Origin: Aminipila sp051883075
GTDB taxonomy: Bacteria; Bacillota; Clostridia; Peptostreptococcales; Anaerovoracaceae
Direction: 5' to 3'
Length of the DNA: 13,198 bases
NCBI GenBank assembly: GCA_051883075.1
Contig: JBJETA010000084.1
Coordinates: 1-13,198, forward strand
Positions 1 through 6,383 of the stretch are shown in pieces. Both the position numbers and the translations under genes were made by a program. The stretch's first letter is position 1. Each line of letters opens with the position of its first letter. The notes under the pieces were generated by a model, which saw only the letters and a program-made list of their open reading frames with translations, searched no databases and was not told the DNA's origin.

Positions 1-1
1 T

Positions 2-325
2 ATTCCAAACGAGGGAAGAATCTTTATTGTTCAGAATGAGAAAGAAGTACCTATTGAACAAATAATTGATAAGGTACATAGAACAGAGTTTTTACGTGGA
101 AGTAAGATTGAAGCAAGAGGGTGGACTTTGGATGTTTTGAATTGTGTTAATATGATTGAAGATACCACTTTTACGCTTGAGCAGGTGTATACATTTGAGG
201 AAATGCTGGCAATCAAACATCCGGATAATCATCATGTAAAAGATAAGATACGACAACAGCTACAAATGCTAAGAGATAATGGAATTATAGAATTTGTTGG
301 AAGAGGACACTATAGAAAGATCTAG
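2..325 (+). CDS. DpnI-type methyl-directed restriction endonuclease, C-terminal part
   Basis: This reading frame is open from the left edge and ends at TAG 323-325, so only the last 107 residues are present. The residues match, from memory, the C-terminal part of Streptococcus pneumoniae DpnI: GRIFIVQ, FLRxxxxxxRGWTLDVLNC, FTLEQVYTFE, KDKIRQQLQMLRDNGIIEF and VGRGHYRKI all have close counterparts in order. In DpnI this part is a winged-helix domain that recognises methylated GATC; the PD-(D/E)XK catalytic domain would lie left of the window. Enzymes of this type cut GATC only when the adenine is methylated, so they act against DNA from Dam-methylating sources and need no partner methylase. A TTG at 128 could start a 65-residue product, but homology continues upstream of it, so it is not the real start. 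An AlbA_2/ATPase gene follows on the same strand. Whether the missing N-terminus is intact cannot be seen. Confidence 0.85.
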   Translation: MPNEGRIFIVQNEKEVPIEQIIDKVHRTEFLRGSKIEARGWTLDVLNCVNMIEDTTFTLEQVYTFEEMLAIKHPDNHHVKDKIRQQLQMLRDNGIIEFVGRGHYRKI

Positions 326-396
326 CAATTGTATAAGATGGAGAAATATTGGGATTTTGTTATGAATAAAACAGATATTTATCGTTTAATTTAATA

Positions 397-441
397 AAAA
401 TCAACATGAATATCACGAATCGTGATGTTTATGTTGATTTT
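397..441. terminator. Nested inverted repeat after the DpnI-type gene, possible terminator
   Basis: An outer pair AAAATCAACAT (397-407) and ATGTTGATTTT (431-441) encloses an inner pair ATCACGA (412-418) and TCGTGAT (420-426). The A-rich left arm and T-rich right arm could make a terminator for the DpnI-type transcript, but no free T-run follows the stem, so termination may be weak. The right arm is also the left arm of the 429-470 palindrome, so the two hairpins exclude each other. The rest of the 326-482 gap shows no convincing gene. Confidence 0.5.
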
Positions 442-470
442 AACTCACGCGTGAGTTAAAATCAACATAA
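429..470. promoter_or_regulatory. 42-bp perfect palindrome: promoter with operator between -35 and -10
   Basis: Positions 429-449 are the exact reverse complement of 450-470. The core TTAACTCACGCGTGAGTTAA spans 440-459. A -35-like TTGATT (434-439) and a -10-like TAAAAT (457-462) are 17 bp apart on the plus strand, so the core fills the spacer, a typical repressor position. The predicted start is near 469, giving a leader of about 14 nt that is little more than the ribosome binding site. By symmetry the same promoter elements also point leftward (TTGATT on 465-460, TAAAAT on 442-437). The identical core recurs after the next gene. Palindrome and element spacing are seen; promoter activity and the bound protein are inferred. 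Confidence 0.7.
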
Positions 471-482
471 GGAGTGAGAAAG

Positions 483-2123
483 ATGAATATTGGGTTTAAT
501 GAAGATCTGATAAATGAATTCAAAAGTGATCAGAAAAAATTGGGCGATGAAGAACTCGTAGAAGCGGTAGTTGCTTTTGCAAATACGGATGGAGGAAATT
601 TGTTTTTAGGTGTAGAAGATGATGGAAAAATCACCGGACTGCATGAGAAACATAAAGATATCATACAGTTAGCCGCTTTGATTGCTAATAGAACGATTCC
701 GCCTGTTTCTGTTCAAACAGAACTTGTCGAATATGATGAGGTTTTTTTAAAAATTTCAGTTCCTAAGAAAACAAGCATTGTTGCGACATCTTCAGGCAAA
801 ATGTTGAGACGAAGGATTAAGGCAGATGGAACACCAGAAAATATTCCTATGTATCCATATGAAATTGCAAACAGGTTAAGCAGCTTGAGCCTACTTGACT
901 TTTCTGCACAACCAGTTCCAGAAGCGGGACTTGACGATTTGGATTCTGTGGAACGAGAACGGCTGAGAAATATTATTAGAGCATATCGTGGTGAGCAGAC
1001 CCTGTTGGAACTGAATGATAATGAGCTGGATAGTGCTTTACAATTAGTTACGACTGTAAATGGGGAAAGCGTACCAACTCTGACAGGTATGTTATTGATT
1101 GGAAAGAAAGAACGATTAAACGCATTAGTTCCTACAGCAGAATCAGCAATTCAAATTATGCAGGGCACAGATGTTAAAGTGAATGAATCATATACATTAC
1201 CTCTGTTAGCGGCATTTGAGAAGATTAGTGGATATGCAGATGCTTGGAACAGAGAACAAGAAGTTGAAGTTGGTCTTTTCAGAATATCTATTCCAGATGT
1301 GGATAAAAGGGCATTTAGAGAATCGTTAGTTAATGCCTTTTGTCATCGCGATTACTCTATGTTGGGGCGCGTACGTGTTCAATTGGATGACGAGGGGATG
1401 ACAATTAGTAATCCGGGTGGTTTTATAGAAGGAGTATCTATAAGTAATTTGTTGTATGCAGAACCTCATGGCAGGAATCCGGTTTTGGCAGATGCATTAA
1501 AAAGAATAGGTTTAGCCGAGCGTACAGGGAGAGGTATTGATAGAATTTATGAAGGCTCTCTTTTGTTTGGACGCTTATTACCAGACTACTCCGAATCAAC
1601 GGAACGTTTGGTTAAATTATTCATTCCAAAGAGCTTACCCGATAAAGCTTTTGTGAAAATGATTACAGAAGAGCAGAAGAAGACCGGACATTCATTGTCA
1701 ATCCACTATTTGTTGGTTTTAAATAGTTTGAAAACTAACCATAGATCAACAGTATCAGAGATAGCTGATGACATTAACAGCGATAGTACAAGAGTAAAGG
1801 TTGCGGTTGAAAGCTTGGTTGAAATGGGTTTAGTAGAAGCTAAAGGTACGGGGCGAGGCCGTTACTATATGCTGAGCTCAGGAGTATATAAAAAAGATGA
1901 TAATGCAATGGGCTATGTAAGACAGACTGACATTGATAAATTGAGATATGAAGAGTTAATAATTAAACTTGCAAAAGAGCAAGGCTATGTTACAAGAGGA
2001 AATGTAGCAGAACTTCTTAATTTATCACCACCGCAAGCATATCGAATTATTTTAAAGCTGAAAGATAAAGGGCTTTTAGAACTTAAAGGCAAAGGTAAAC
2101 AAACAAAATATGTTTTAGTTTAA
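483..2123 (+). CDS. AlbA_2 (Schlafen-like) / GHKL ATPase / winged-helix regulator-like protein
   Basis: The gene encodes 546 residues of the COG2865 type, often named as RecG-like helicase or transcriptional regulator although no helicase domain is visible. From ATG 483, residues about 12-125 form an AlbA_2 domain, with the typical NTDGGNLFLGVEDDG stretch near residues 34-48. Residues about 275-385 form an HATPase_c_4-like ATPase domain: N-box ESLVNAFCHRDYS (279-291), then ISNPGGF and GRGIDRIYE. Two winged-helix units follow, about 405-465 and 488-546, each ending in a GxGRG/KGKGKQTKY wing. This build fits an ATP-responsive DNA-binding protein. AAGGAG at 469-474 is 8 nt before ATG 483, so that start is preferred over GTG 474. 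The gene lies between identical palindromic operators, which suggests autoregulation, and follows a DpnI-type gene, which suggests a role near DNA defence. The exact function is unknown. Confidence 0.85.
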   Translation: MNIGFNEDLINEFKSDQKKLGDEELVEAVVAFANTDGGNLFLGVEDDGKITGLHEKHKDIIQLAALIANRTIPPVSVQTELVEYDEVFLKISVPKKTSIVATSSGKMLRRRIKADGTPENIPMYPYEIANRLSSLSLLDFSAQPVPEAGLDDLDSVERERLRNIIRAYRGEQTLLELNDNELDSALQLVTTVNGESVPTLTGMLLIGKKERLNALVPTAESAIQIMQGTDVKVNESYTLPLLAAFEKISGYADAWNREQEVEVGLFRISIPDVDKRAFRESLVNAFCHRDYSMLGRVRVQLDDEGMTISNPGGFIEGVSISNLLYAEPHGRNPVLADALKRIGLAERTGRGIDRIYEGSLLFGRLLPDYSESTERLVKLFIPKSLPDKAFVKMITEEQKKTGHSLSIHYLLVLNSLKTNHRSTVSEIADDINSDSTRVKVAVESLVEMGLVEAKGTGRGRYYMLSSGVYKKDDNAMGYVRQTDIDKLRYEELIIKLAKEQGYVTRGNVAELLNLSPPQAYRIILKLKDKGLLELKGKGKQTKYVLV

Positions 2124-2127
2124 ATTT

Positions 2128-2181
2128 TTAACTCACGTTTAACTCACGTTTAACTCACGCGTGAGTTAATGCGTGAGTTAA
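2128..2181. promoter_or_regulatory. Phased array of five TTAACTCACG half-sites
   Basis: Three direct copies of TTAACTCACG start at 2128, 2139 and 2150, exactly 11 bp apart. Two inverted copies, CGTGAGTTAA, start at 2160 and 2172. Copies three and four together make the same 20-bp palindrome found at 440-459. Spacing near one helical turn would place bound proteins on one face of the DNA. A -10-like TATAAA (2183-2188) lies just right of the array, but no good -35 is seen, and a start there would leave almost no leader for the transporter at 2202. The array could be an operator, an activator platform or a roadblock to readthrough from the AlbA_2 gene. No T-run follows, so an intrinsic terminator is unlikely. 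Confidence 0.75.
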
Positions 2182-2201
2182 TTATAAATGAGAGGTCAAC
2201 C

Positions 2202-3590
2202 ATGGGCAAAACAACCTTCAGCGAAAAAATCGGATACGGATGTGCATCCCTCGGGGATGCTATAGCATACACCTTTATAGGTGTATTTTTGATGTTCTTT
2301 TTAACTACCATAGCGGGAATCTCGCCAAGTATTGCAGGAACCATAGCCGCGGTAGGTGCAGTATGGAATGCGGTATTTAACCCAATCATGGGATATTGTG
2401 CCGACAAGGTGCGCTCAAAATTCGGAAAGCGCCGCTCTGTCATGTTCATTTTTTCCATACCGCTGGCACTGGCAATGTTTCTGCTGTTCACAAACATAGA
2501 CCTGCCTATGAGCATCAAGCCCGTGTATTACGGCATGCTTGTAATGCTCTACTGGACAAGCTATACCGGATTTTTCGTGCCGTATCTCGCACTGGGAGCG
2601 GAATACACATCTTCTTATGATGACCGGACCGTGCTCAGGCTGTTCAGCTCGTTTTTCAATATGCTTGGAAACATGCTTTCCATGGTAATGCCCACAATCA
2701 TAGTTGCATTCTTTCAGAAAAGCTTTGGCATTACAGCTGCGGCGGCATGGTCGAGGACAGGACTGCTTCTTGGAGTGATTTCCACCGGGAGCATACTCAT
2801 AACGGTGGCGGCTTCAAAGCATAAAGATTTACCTTGCGAAAAGCATCAGGGGCAGTTTGAAGAGGGGAAAGAGAAAAGCATAAAAGCCACAGTTTCTGAT
2901 ATTTTCAAGGAATACCTGTCCGTTGCGAAGCTGGAGCCTATGAAGTACCTGATTGTAGCAAGTCTTTTTTCACTGATAGGCTATACCATGATAATGTCCG
3001 ACATGGTGTATGTATTTACATATAACAAAGGCCTGAGCGCAGGACAGATTTCAGTATATCTGTTTATCCGTACACTGCTGGGAACGGCATTTATCCCAAT
3101 AGTGGGGAAAATTGTGCTTGCCATAGACAAAAGGGAGACGCTTATAGGTGTATATGTATTTGGAGCCATAGGCATGGCTTTCGTAAAATGGTTTGACATG
3201 ACAGGTATTGCGGACATTCTCATATATGTATTTTTCGCAACAGTATGCACGACTATATACTGGCAGATAATGCCCGGAATTTTTTATGATGTATGTGAGT
3301 ATGACAGGATAATGAACGGAAGGTCGCGTTCTGCGGTTATCGTTTCGTTCCAGGGACTTGTGGAGGCGCTTGCAGTGGGTATAGGCGGACAGATACTCGG
3401 ACTTATTCTTGAAGTGGCAGGCTTTGACGGCGAAGCCGCGATTCAGAGTGAAACCGCAAAACTCTGGATTGAAAACTCGGGAACGGTTATTCCGGTAATA
3501 TTCCTGCTCATAGCGGCGGCTGCGCTTTACAAATATCCCATAAATAAAAAGGTATACAACGAACTGCTGGAAAGAGACAGAAAGGCGTGA
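2202..3590 (+). CDS. GPH/MelB-family sugar transporter (MFS_2)
   Basis: The 462-residue inner-membrane protein has about 12 hydrophobic segments and the glycoside-pentoside-hexuronide family layout. The loop NPIMGYCADKVRSKFGKRR (residues 60-78) is the family signature after helix 2, and residues 121-142 carry the YTxxxVPYxALGAExTxxYDDR pattern. Such carriers usually import sugars or glycosides with Na+ or H+. By alignment from memory with Salmonella MelB, Asp19 is kept, but Asp35, Asp55, Asp59 and Asp124 correspond to Thr, Asn56, Asn60 and Phe125, so cation coupling and substrate may differ. ATG 2202 follows AGAGG (2191-2195) and begins the conserved helix 1; an upstream ATG at 2169 falls inside the operator array and is rejected. 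No sugar hydrolase is adjacent, so the substrate cannot be named. The half-site array just upstream is its likely control region. Confidence 0.85.
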   Translation: MGKTTFSEKIGYGCASLGDAIAYTFIGVFLMFFLTTIAGISPSIAGTIAAVGAVWNAVFNPIMGYCADKVRSKFGKRRSVMFIFSIPLALAMFLLFTNIDLPMSIKPVYYGMLVMLYWTSYTGFFVPYLALGAEYTSSYDDRTVLRLFSSFFNMLGNMLSMVMPTIIVAFFQKSFGITAAAAWSRTGLLLGVISTGSILITVAASKHKDLPCEKHQGQFEEGKEKSIKATVSDIFKEYLSVAKLEPMKYLIVASLFSLIGYTMIMSDMVYVFTYNKGLSAGQISVYLFIRTLLGTAFIPIVGKIVLAIDKRETLIGVYVFGAIGMAFVKWFDMTGIADILIYVFFATVCTTIYWQIMPGIFYDVCEYDRIMNGRSRSAVIVSFQGLVEALAVGIGGQILGLILEVAGFDGEAAIQSETAKLWIENSGTVIPVIFLLIAAAALYKYPINKKVYNELLERDRKA

Positions 3591-3651
3591 TATAATCAGT
3601 AATGTTGAGATTGTATTAATGTATATTATTTAGAACTAAGGGAGTGAAGAA

Positions 3652-5019
3652 ATGGACAAAGAAGGAACAATAAAAAGAGGACTTACATTAACTGAAACAG
3701 TCACTATTACAAGTATGCTGTTCGGTATGTTCTTCGGTGCGGGAAACCTGATTTTCCCTGTGTATATGGGTCAGCTTGCAGGAGGTAATGTCTGGGGCGC
3801 AATAGCCGGATTTCTGATTACAGGCGTAGGTATGCCTCTTCTCGGAGTTGCGGCACTGGGCATCAGCAGAAGCAGCGGACTTTTTGATTTATGCAGCAGA
3901 ATCAGTCCGAAATACAGCGTATTTTTTACATGTGCCCTGTATCTTACCATAGGACCGTTTTTTGCTATTCCGCGTTGTGCAACGGTATCCTTTACGGTAG
4001 GAATAGAACCTCTTCTGACTGAAGGCACATCTGCAGCAATGTGGCTTGGATTGTTTTCACTGGTTTTCTTTGCCTTTGTTTTAGGTTTTTCGCTAAAACC
4101 GGGCAAGATTCTGACCTGGATAGGCAAGCTTCTTAATCCGCTGTTTTTAATATGTCTGGGTATTTTCATAGTTGCCGGAATTATTTCACCAATGGGCTCA
4201 ATAAGCGATATCCAGCCTGAAGCGGCATACCAGTCGGGAGCATTCTTCAACGGATTCCTCGAAGGATACAACACTATGGACCTGCTGGCAAGCCTGGCAT
4301 TCGGAATCATAGTTGTAAATGTAATAAAAGATTTAGGCGTGGAACAGCCCGGAGATGTGGCAGTAAGCACGGTAAAAGCAGGCATTTTCAGCTGTCTGCT
4401 GATGGGCATTATCTATGTATGCATCACTGTTATGGGTGTTCAGAGCAGAGGCATTACAGCAGCCTGCAGCAACGGTGGGGAAGCGCTTTATGTGATTGCA
4501 AACCATTACTTTGGCAGAATAGGCACAGTTATTCTGGCTGTAACAGTAACCTTTGCATGTCTGAAGACAGCGGTAGGTCTGATTACAAGCTGCTCCGAAA
4601 CTTTCAGCACTATGTTTGCAAAGGGACCGGGCTACAAGACATGGGCAATCATTTTTACGGGTATTGCATTTTTACTTGCTAATTTGGGACTTAACAGCAT
4701 AATCGCTTTTTCAATCCCTGTGCTTATGCTCCTGTATCCGCTTGCCATAACTTTAATATTCCTGTCACTGTTCGGAAGCTTTTTCGGTAATGACAGAAAG
4801 GTTTATGTAAGTGTAACAGCATTTACTATGATTGCTGCTATCTGTGACTTTTTAAAGGCACTTCCTGCAGGTCTCGGTGAAGCCCTGCATGTAGATGTGA
4901 TTTTGGGAGCTGCTGACAAATACCTGCCGTTCTTTGATTTAGGCATGGGATGGATTGTCCCTGCCGCAATAGGTCTGGTAGTAGGACTTGTGTTACATGT
5001 TGCTAAAAAGCAGGCTTAA
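3652..5019 (+). CDS. brnQ: Branched-chain amino acid transport carrier (LIVCS family)
   Basis: The 455-residue polytopic membrane protein matches the BrnQ family, which imports leucine, isoleucine and valine with Na+ or H+. Family marks include GLTLTETVTITSMLFGMFFG at the start of helix 1, FFGAGNLIFPVYMG (27-40), the glycine-rich GFLITGVGMPLLGV region (53-66) and GPFFAIPRCATVSFTVGIEP (101-120), which is strongly conserved. Length fits the usual 430-460 residues and there is no visible lesion. AAGGGAG lies shortly before ATG 3652. The gene is 61 bp after the GPH transporter on the same strand without a clear terminator between them, so joint transcription is possible. The gap is too short for a T-box leader. 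A strong hairpin terminator follows the stop. Confidence 0.93.
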   Translation: MDKEGTIKRGLTLTETVTITSMLFGMFFGAGNLIFPVYMGQLAGGNVWGAIAGFLITGVGMPLLGVAALGISRSSGLFDLCSRISPKYSVFFTCALYLTIGPFFAIPRCATVSFTVGIEPLLTEGTSAAMWLGLFSLVFFAFVLGFSLKPGKILTWIGKLLNPLFLICLGIFIVAGIISPMGSISDIQPEAAYQSGAFFNGFLEGYNTMDLLASLAFGIIVVNVIKDLGVEQPGDVAVSTVKAGIFSCLLMGIIYVCITVMGVQSRGITAACSNGGEALYVIANHYFGRIGTVILAVTVTFACLKTAVGLITSCSETFSTMFAKGPGYKTWAIIFTGIAFLLANLGLNSIIAFSIPVLMLLYPLAITLIFLSLFGSFFGNDRKVYVSVTAFTMIAAICDFLKALPAGLGEALHVDVILGAADKYLPFFDLGMGWIVPAAIGLVVGLVLHVAKKQA

Positions 5020-5041
5020 AGTTATTGAAAAGTAAAAATGA

Positions 5042-5093
5042 ACCCCTTAGACAGGCGGGAATACATATCCCGGATGTTTAAGGGGTATTTTTT
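5042..5093 (+). terminator. Rho-independent terminator after brnQ
   Basis: ACCCCTTAGAC (5042-5052) pairs with GTTTAAGGGGT (5076-5086) with one wobble. An inner CGGGA/TCCCG stem (5056-5060, 5068-5072) extends it, and ATTTTTTAA follows. It lies 22 bp after the brnQ stop. The leftward gene ends at 5092, so the hairpin may stop transcription from both sides, although an A-run on the left is poor. Confidence 0.88.
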
Positions 5094-5361
5094 AATCATT
5101 GGATTCTGAAACTGTGATTTTAAATATATTTATAACATCGGCATCGGGACAGCAGAACCTGAAATCCCCCTCCTTTGACAGTGGCAGACTGCCACCGTAG
5201 CGAAGTATATCAATATAAGGAAAGGCAACATGCATTGCCATGGGACAGAGCTTGCCGCGTTCTGTATCGAAATCGAAGGTGTCACCTATTTTGTGACCCC
5301 TGTGGCAGCCGCAGGTTCCTTTCCTGTCTATCAGAGTCAGTGTTATTTTAGGCTTTTTCAT
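5092..5361 (-). CDS. TIGR04076-type small cysteine-containing protein
   Basis: An 89-residue protein read leftward. It matches the pattern I recall for TIGR04076, a small family of unknown function: CxCHRGHKIGDTF (17-29), LCPMAMHVAFPYIDILRYGG (38-57) and FCCPDADVINIFKI (69-82). Five cysteines (17, 19, 39, 70, 71) and His20, His23 and His44 could bind a metal or take part in redox chemistry; that is inference. The start at 5361 is chosen because AAGGAG lies 7 nt before it and the family pattern begins there; a longer 118-residue frame starting at 5448 would run through the promoter region. The gene is divergent from the Crp/Fnr regulator, with 221 bp between starts, so shared control is possible. 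It is cytosolic, with no signal peptide. Confidence 0.8.
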   Translation of the reverse strand: MKKPKITLTLIDRKGTCGCHRGHKIGDTFDFDTERGKLCPMAMHVAFPYIDILRYGGSLPLSKEGDFRFCCPDADVINIFKITVSESND

Positions 5362-5500
5362 TTTTCTTCTCCTTTTTAGAAATTGGTAACGTTCCGGTGA
5401 GTGTATAAATTTCTTGTAATTTCGTAAAATTATTGCGAATTGTTGCAACGGTACAGGAAACGGGACATTAATTTAAATATACTATATTTTTCCATAAAAT

Positions 5501-5543
5501 ATGTTGCATAGGCAACGTATTTTGCTTTATAACTAATTATAAT
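5501..5543 (+). promoter_or_regulatory. Crp/Fnr-type operator and -10 of the regulator gene
   Basis: ATGTTGC-ATAG-GCAACGT (5501-5518) is an inverted repeat with one outer mismatch. A perfect-consensus TATAAT follows at 5538-5543. Taking the start 7 bp after it (about 5550), the operator centre is at -40.5, the class II activator position, and no good -35 is needed. The near-identical site at 6264-6281 supports recognition by the regulator encoded here. Between 5362 and 5500 only AT-rich sequence and a short palindrome GTTGCAAC (5442-5449) are seen; the leftward promoter is not clear. Confidence 0.7.
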
Positions 5544-5582
5544 AGTTGAAGAGATAGAAAGGAAGATTTTAGGTAAAAATAA

Positions 5583-6260
5583 ATGAGAAGGATTATGACG
5601 GAAACAGATTTTACAAAGTTGCCTATATTTAAAGGAATGACCGACAGCGATATCAATGCTGCCATGGCATGCGTAGGAGCTTTTCAGAAGAATTACTCAA
5701 AAGAAGAGTGTGTTATACTGGCAGAAGATACCGTAAGATGTGTTGGGGTCATTCTCGAGGGAAGAGTCGATATGGTGCGTGAAGATTTCTGGGGAAACAG
5801 AACGGTGCTTGTAAGTATAGGAAAGAGTGAGCTTTTCGGTGAATCCTTTGCCTGCGGGAGCAACCTTGTAGCATCGGTTTCATTTGTAGCAAGAGAGGCA
5901 ACAAGAGTGCTTTTTCTTCCTTTTGACAGAGTCATGCATACCTGTCCGCACGCCTGCGCCCACCATCACAGTCTGGTAACCAATATGGTATCGCTCATAG
6001 CAGAGAAAAATGCGGCATTTATTTCAAAAATCGACATTATGAGCAAAAAAACTCTTCGTGAAAAGATAATGTCATACTTGTCCATACAGGCAGACTGCAA
6101 TGATTCCGCATACTTTACAATTCCCTTTGGAAGAGTGAGACTGGCGGAATACCTTAACGCTGACAGGAGTGCATTGACCCGTGAGCTGAACAATCTGCGG
6201 GAAGAGGGCATCATCGACTTTGACAAAAACACTTTCAGGATTATAAAAAATCTTGATTAA
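5583..6260 (+). CDS. Crp/Fnr-family transcriptional regulator
   Basis: A 225-residue regulator. Residues about 10-130 form a cyclic-nucleotide-binding-type beta-roll (VGVILEGRVDMVREDFWGNR, SELFGESFA). A long dimer helix follows (about 131-165), then an HTH_Crp domain with RVRLAEYLNADRSALTRELN (184-203). The DRSALTREL recognition helix differs from the classical CRP/FNR one. The beta-roll lacks the usual cAMP-binding Arg-Ser pair, so another signal is likely. Seven cysteines are present; C121 and C125 lie in CPHACAHHH (121-129) next to the dimer helix, possibly a redox, heme or metal site. ATG 5583 has a weak ribosome binding site (AGGT); ATG 5595 with AGAAGG is an alternative that costs four residues. 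The gene ends 3 bp before a second operator, ahead of the ferredoxin gene. It may belong to the HcpR-like nitrosative or redox group, but the specific name is uncertain. Confidence 0.88.
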   Translation: MRRIMTETDFTKLPIFKGMTDSDINAAMACVGAFQKNYSKEECVILAEDTVRCVGVILEGRVDMVREDFWGNRTVLVSIGKSELFGESFACGSNLVASVSFVAREATRVLFLPFDRVMHTCPHACAHHHSLVTNMVSLIAEKNAAFISKIDIMSKKTLREKIMSYLSIQADCNDSAYFTIPFGRVRLAEYLNADRSALTRELNNLREEGIIDFDKNTFRIIKNLD

Positions 6261-6263
6261 AAA

Positions 6264-6307
6264 ATGTTGCGCATGCAACATACATGCAAGGCAAACAGAA
6301 TTATACT
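6264..6307 (+). promoter_or_regulatory. Crp/Fnr-type operator and -10 of the ferredoxin gene
   Basis: ATGTTGC-GCAT-GCAACAT (6264-6281) has perfect 7-bp arms. TATACT (6302-6307) is a good -10, with no matching -35. The predicted start near 6314 puts the operator centre at -41.5, the class II activator spacing also seen at the regulator's own promoter. The leader to ATG 6384 is about 70 nt and holds a weak GCAGG/CCTGC repeat. Confidence 0.7.
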
Positions 6308-6383
6308 TACGATGCAGGAATGAAGAACGAACCTGCCTTAAAACAAAAAGTCAGAAAATAAAATGAAAGAAGGGAAATAAAAA

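Noticed and set aside
2128..2181. Possible CRISPR-like repeat cluster
   Set aside because: Units are 10-11 bp, have no unique spacers, and include inverted copies; this is an operator array.
2169..2201. Upstream ATG for the GPH transporter
   Set aside because: It lies inside the half-site array and has no ribosome binding site; ATG 2202 has AGAGG and starts the conserved helix.
3591..3651. Possible T-box or riboswitch ahead of brnQ
   Set aside because: The gap is only 61 bp and shows no conserved elements or terminator.
3771..4409. Long 212-codon open frame on the minus strand
   Set aside because: It lies wholly inside brnQ, is Pro/Ser/Arg-rich without a family pattern, and has no start context; it is a shadow.
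6321..6362. Thirteen-codon open frame between the operator and the ferredoxin gene
   Set aside because: No ribosome binding site at a suitable distance and no family pattern.
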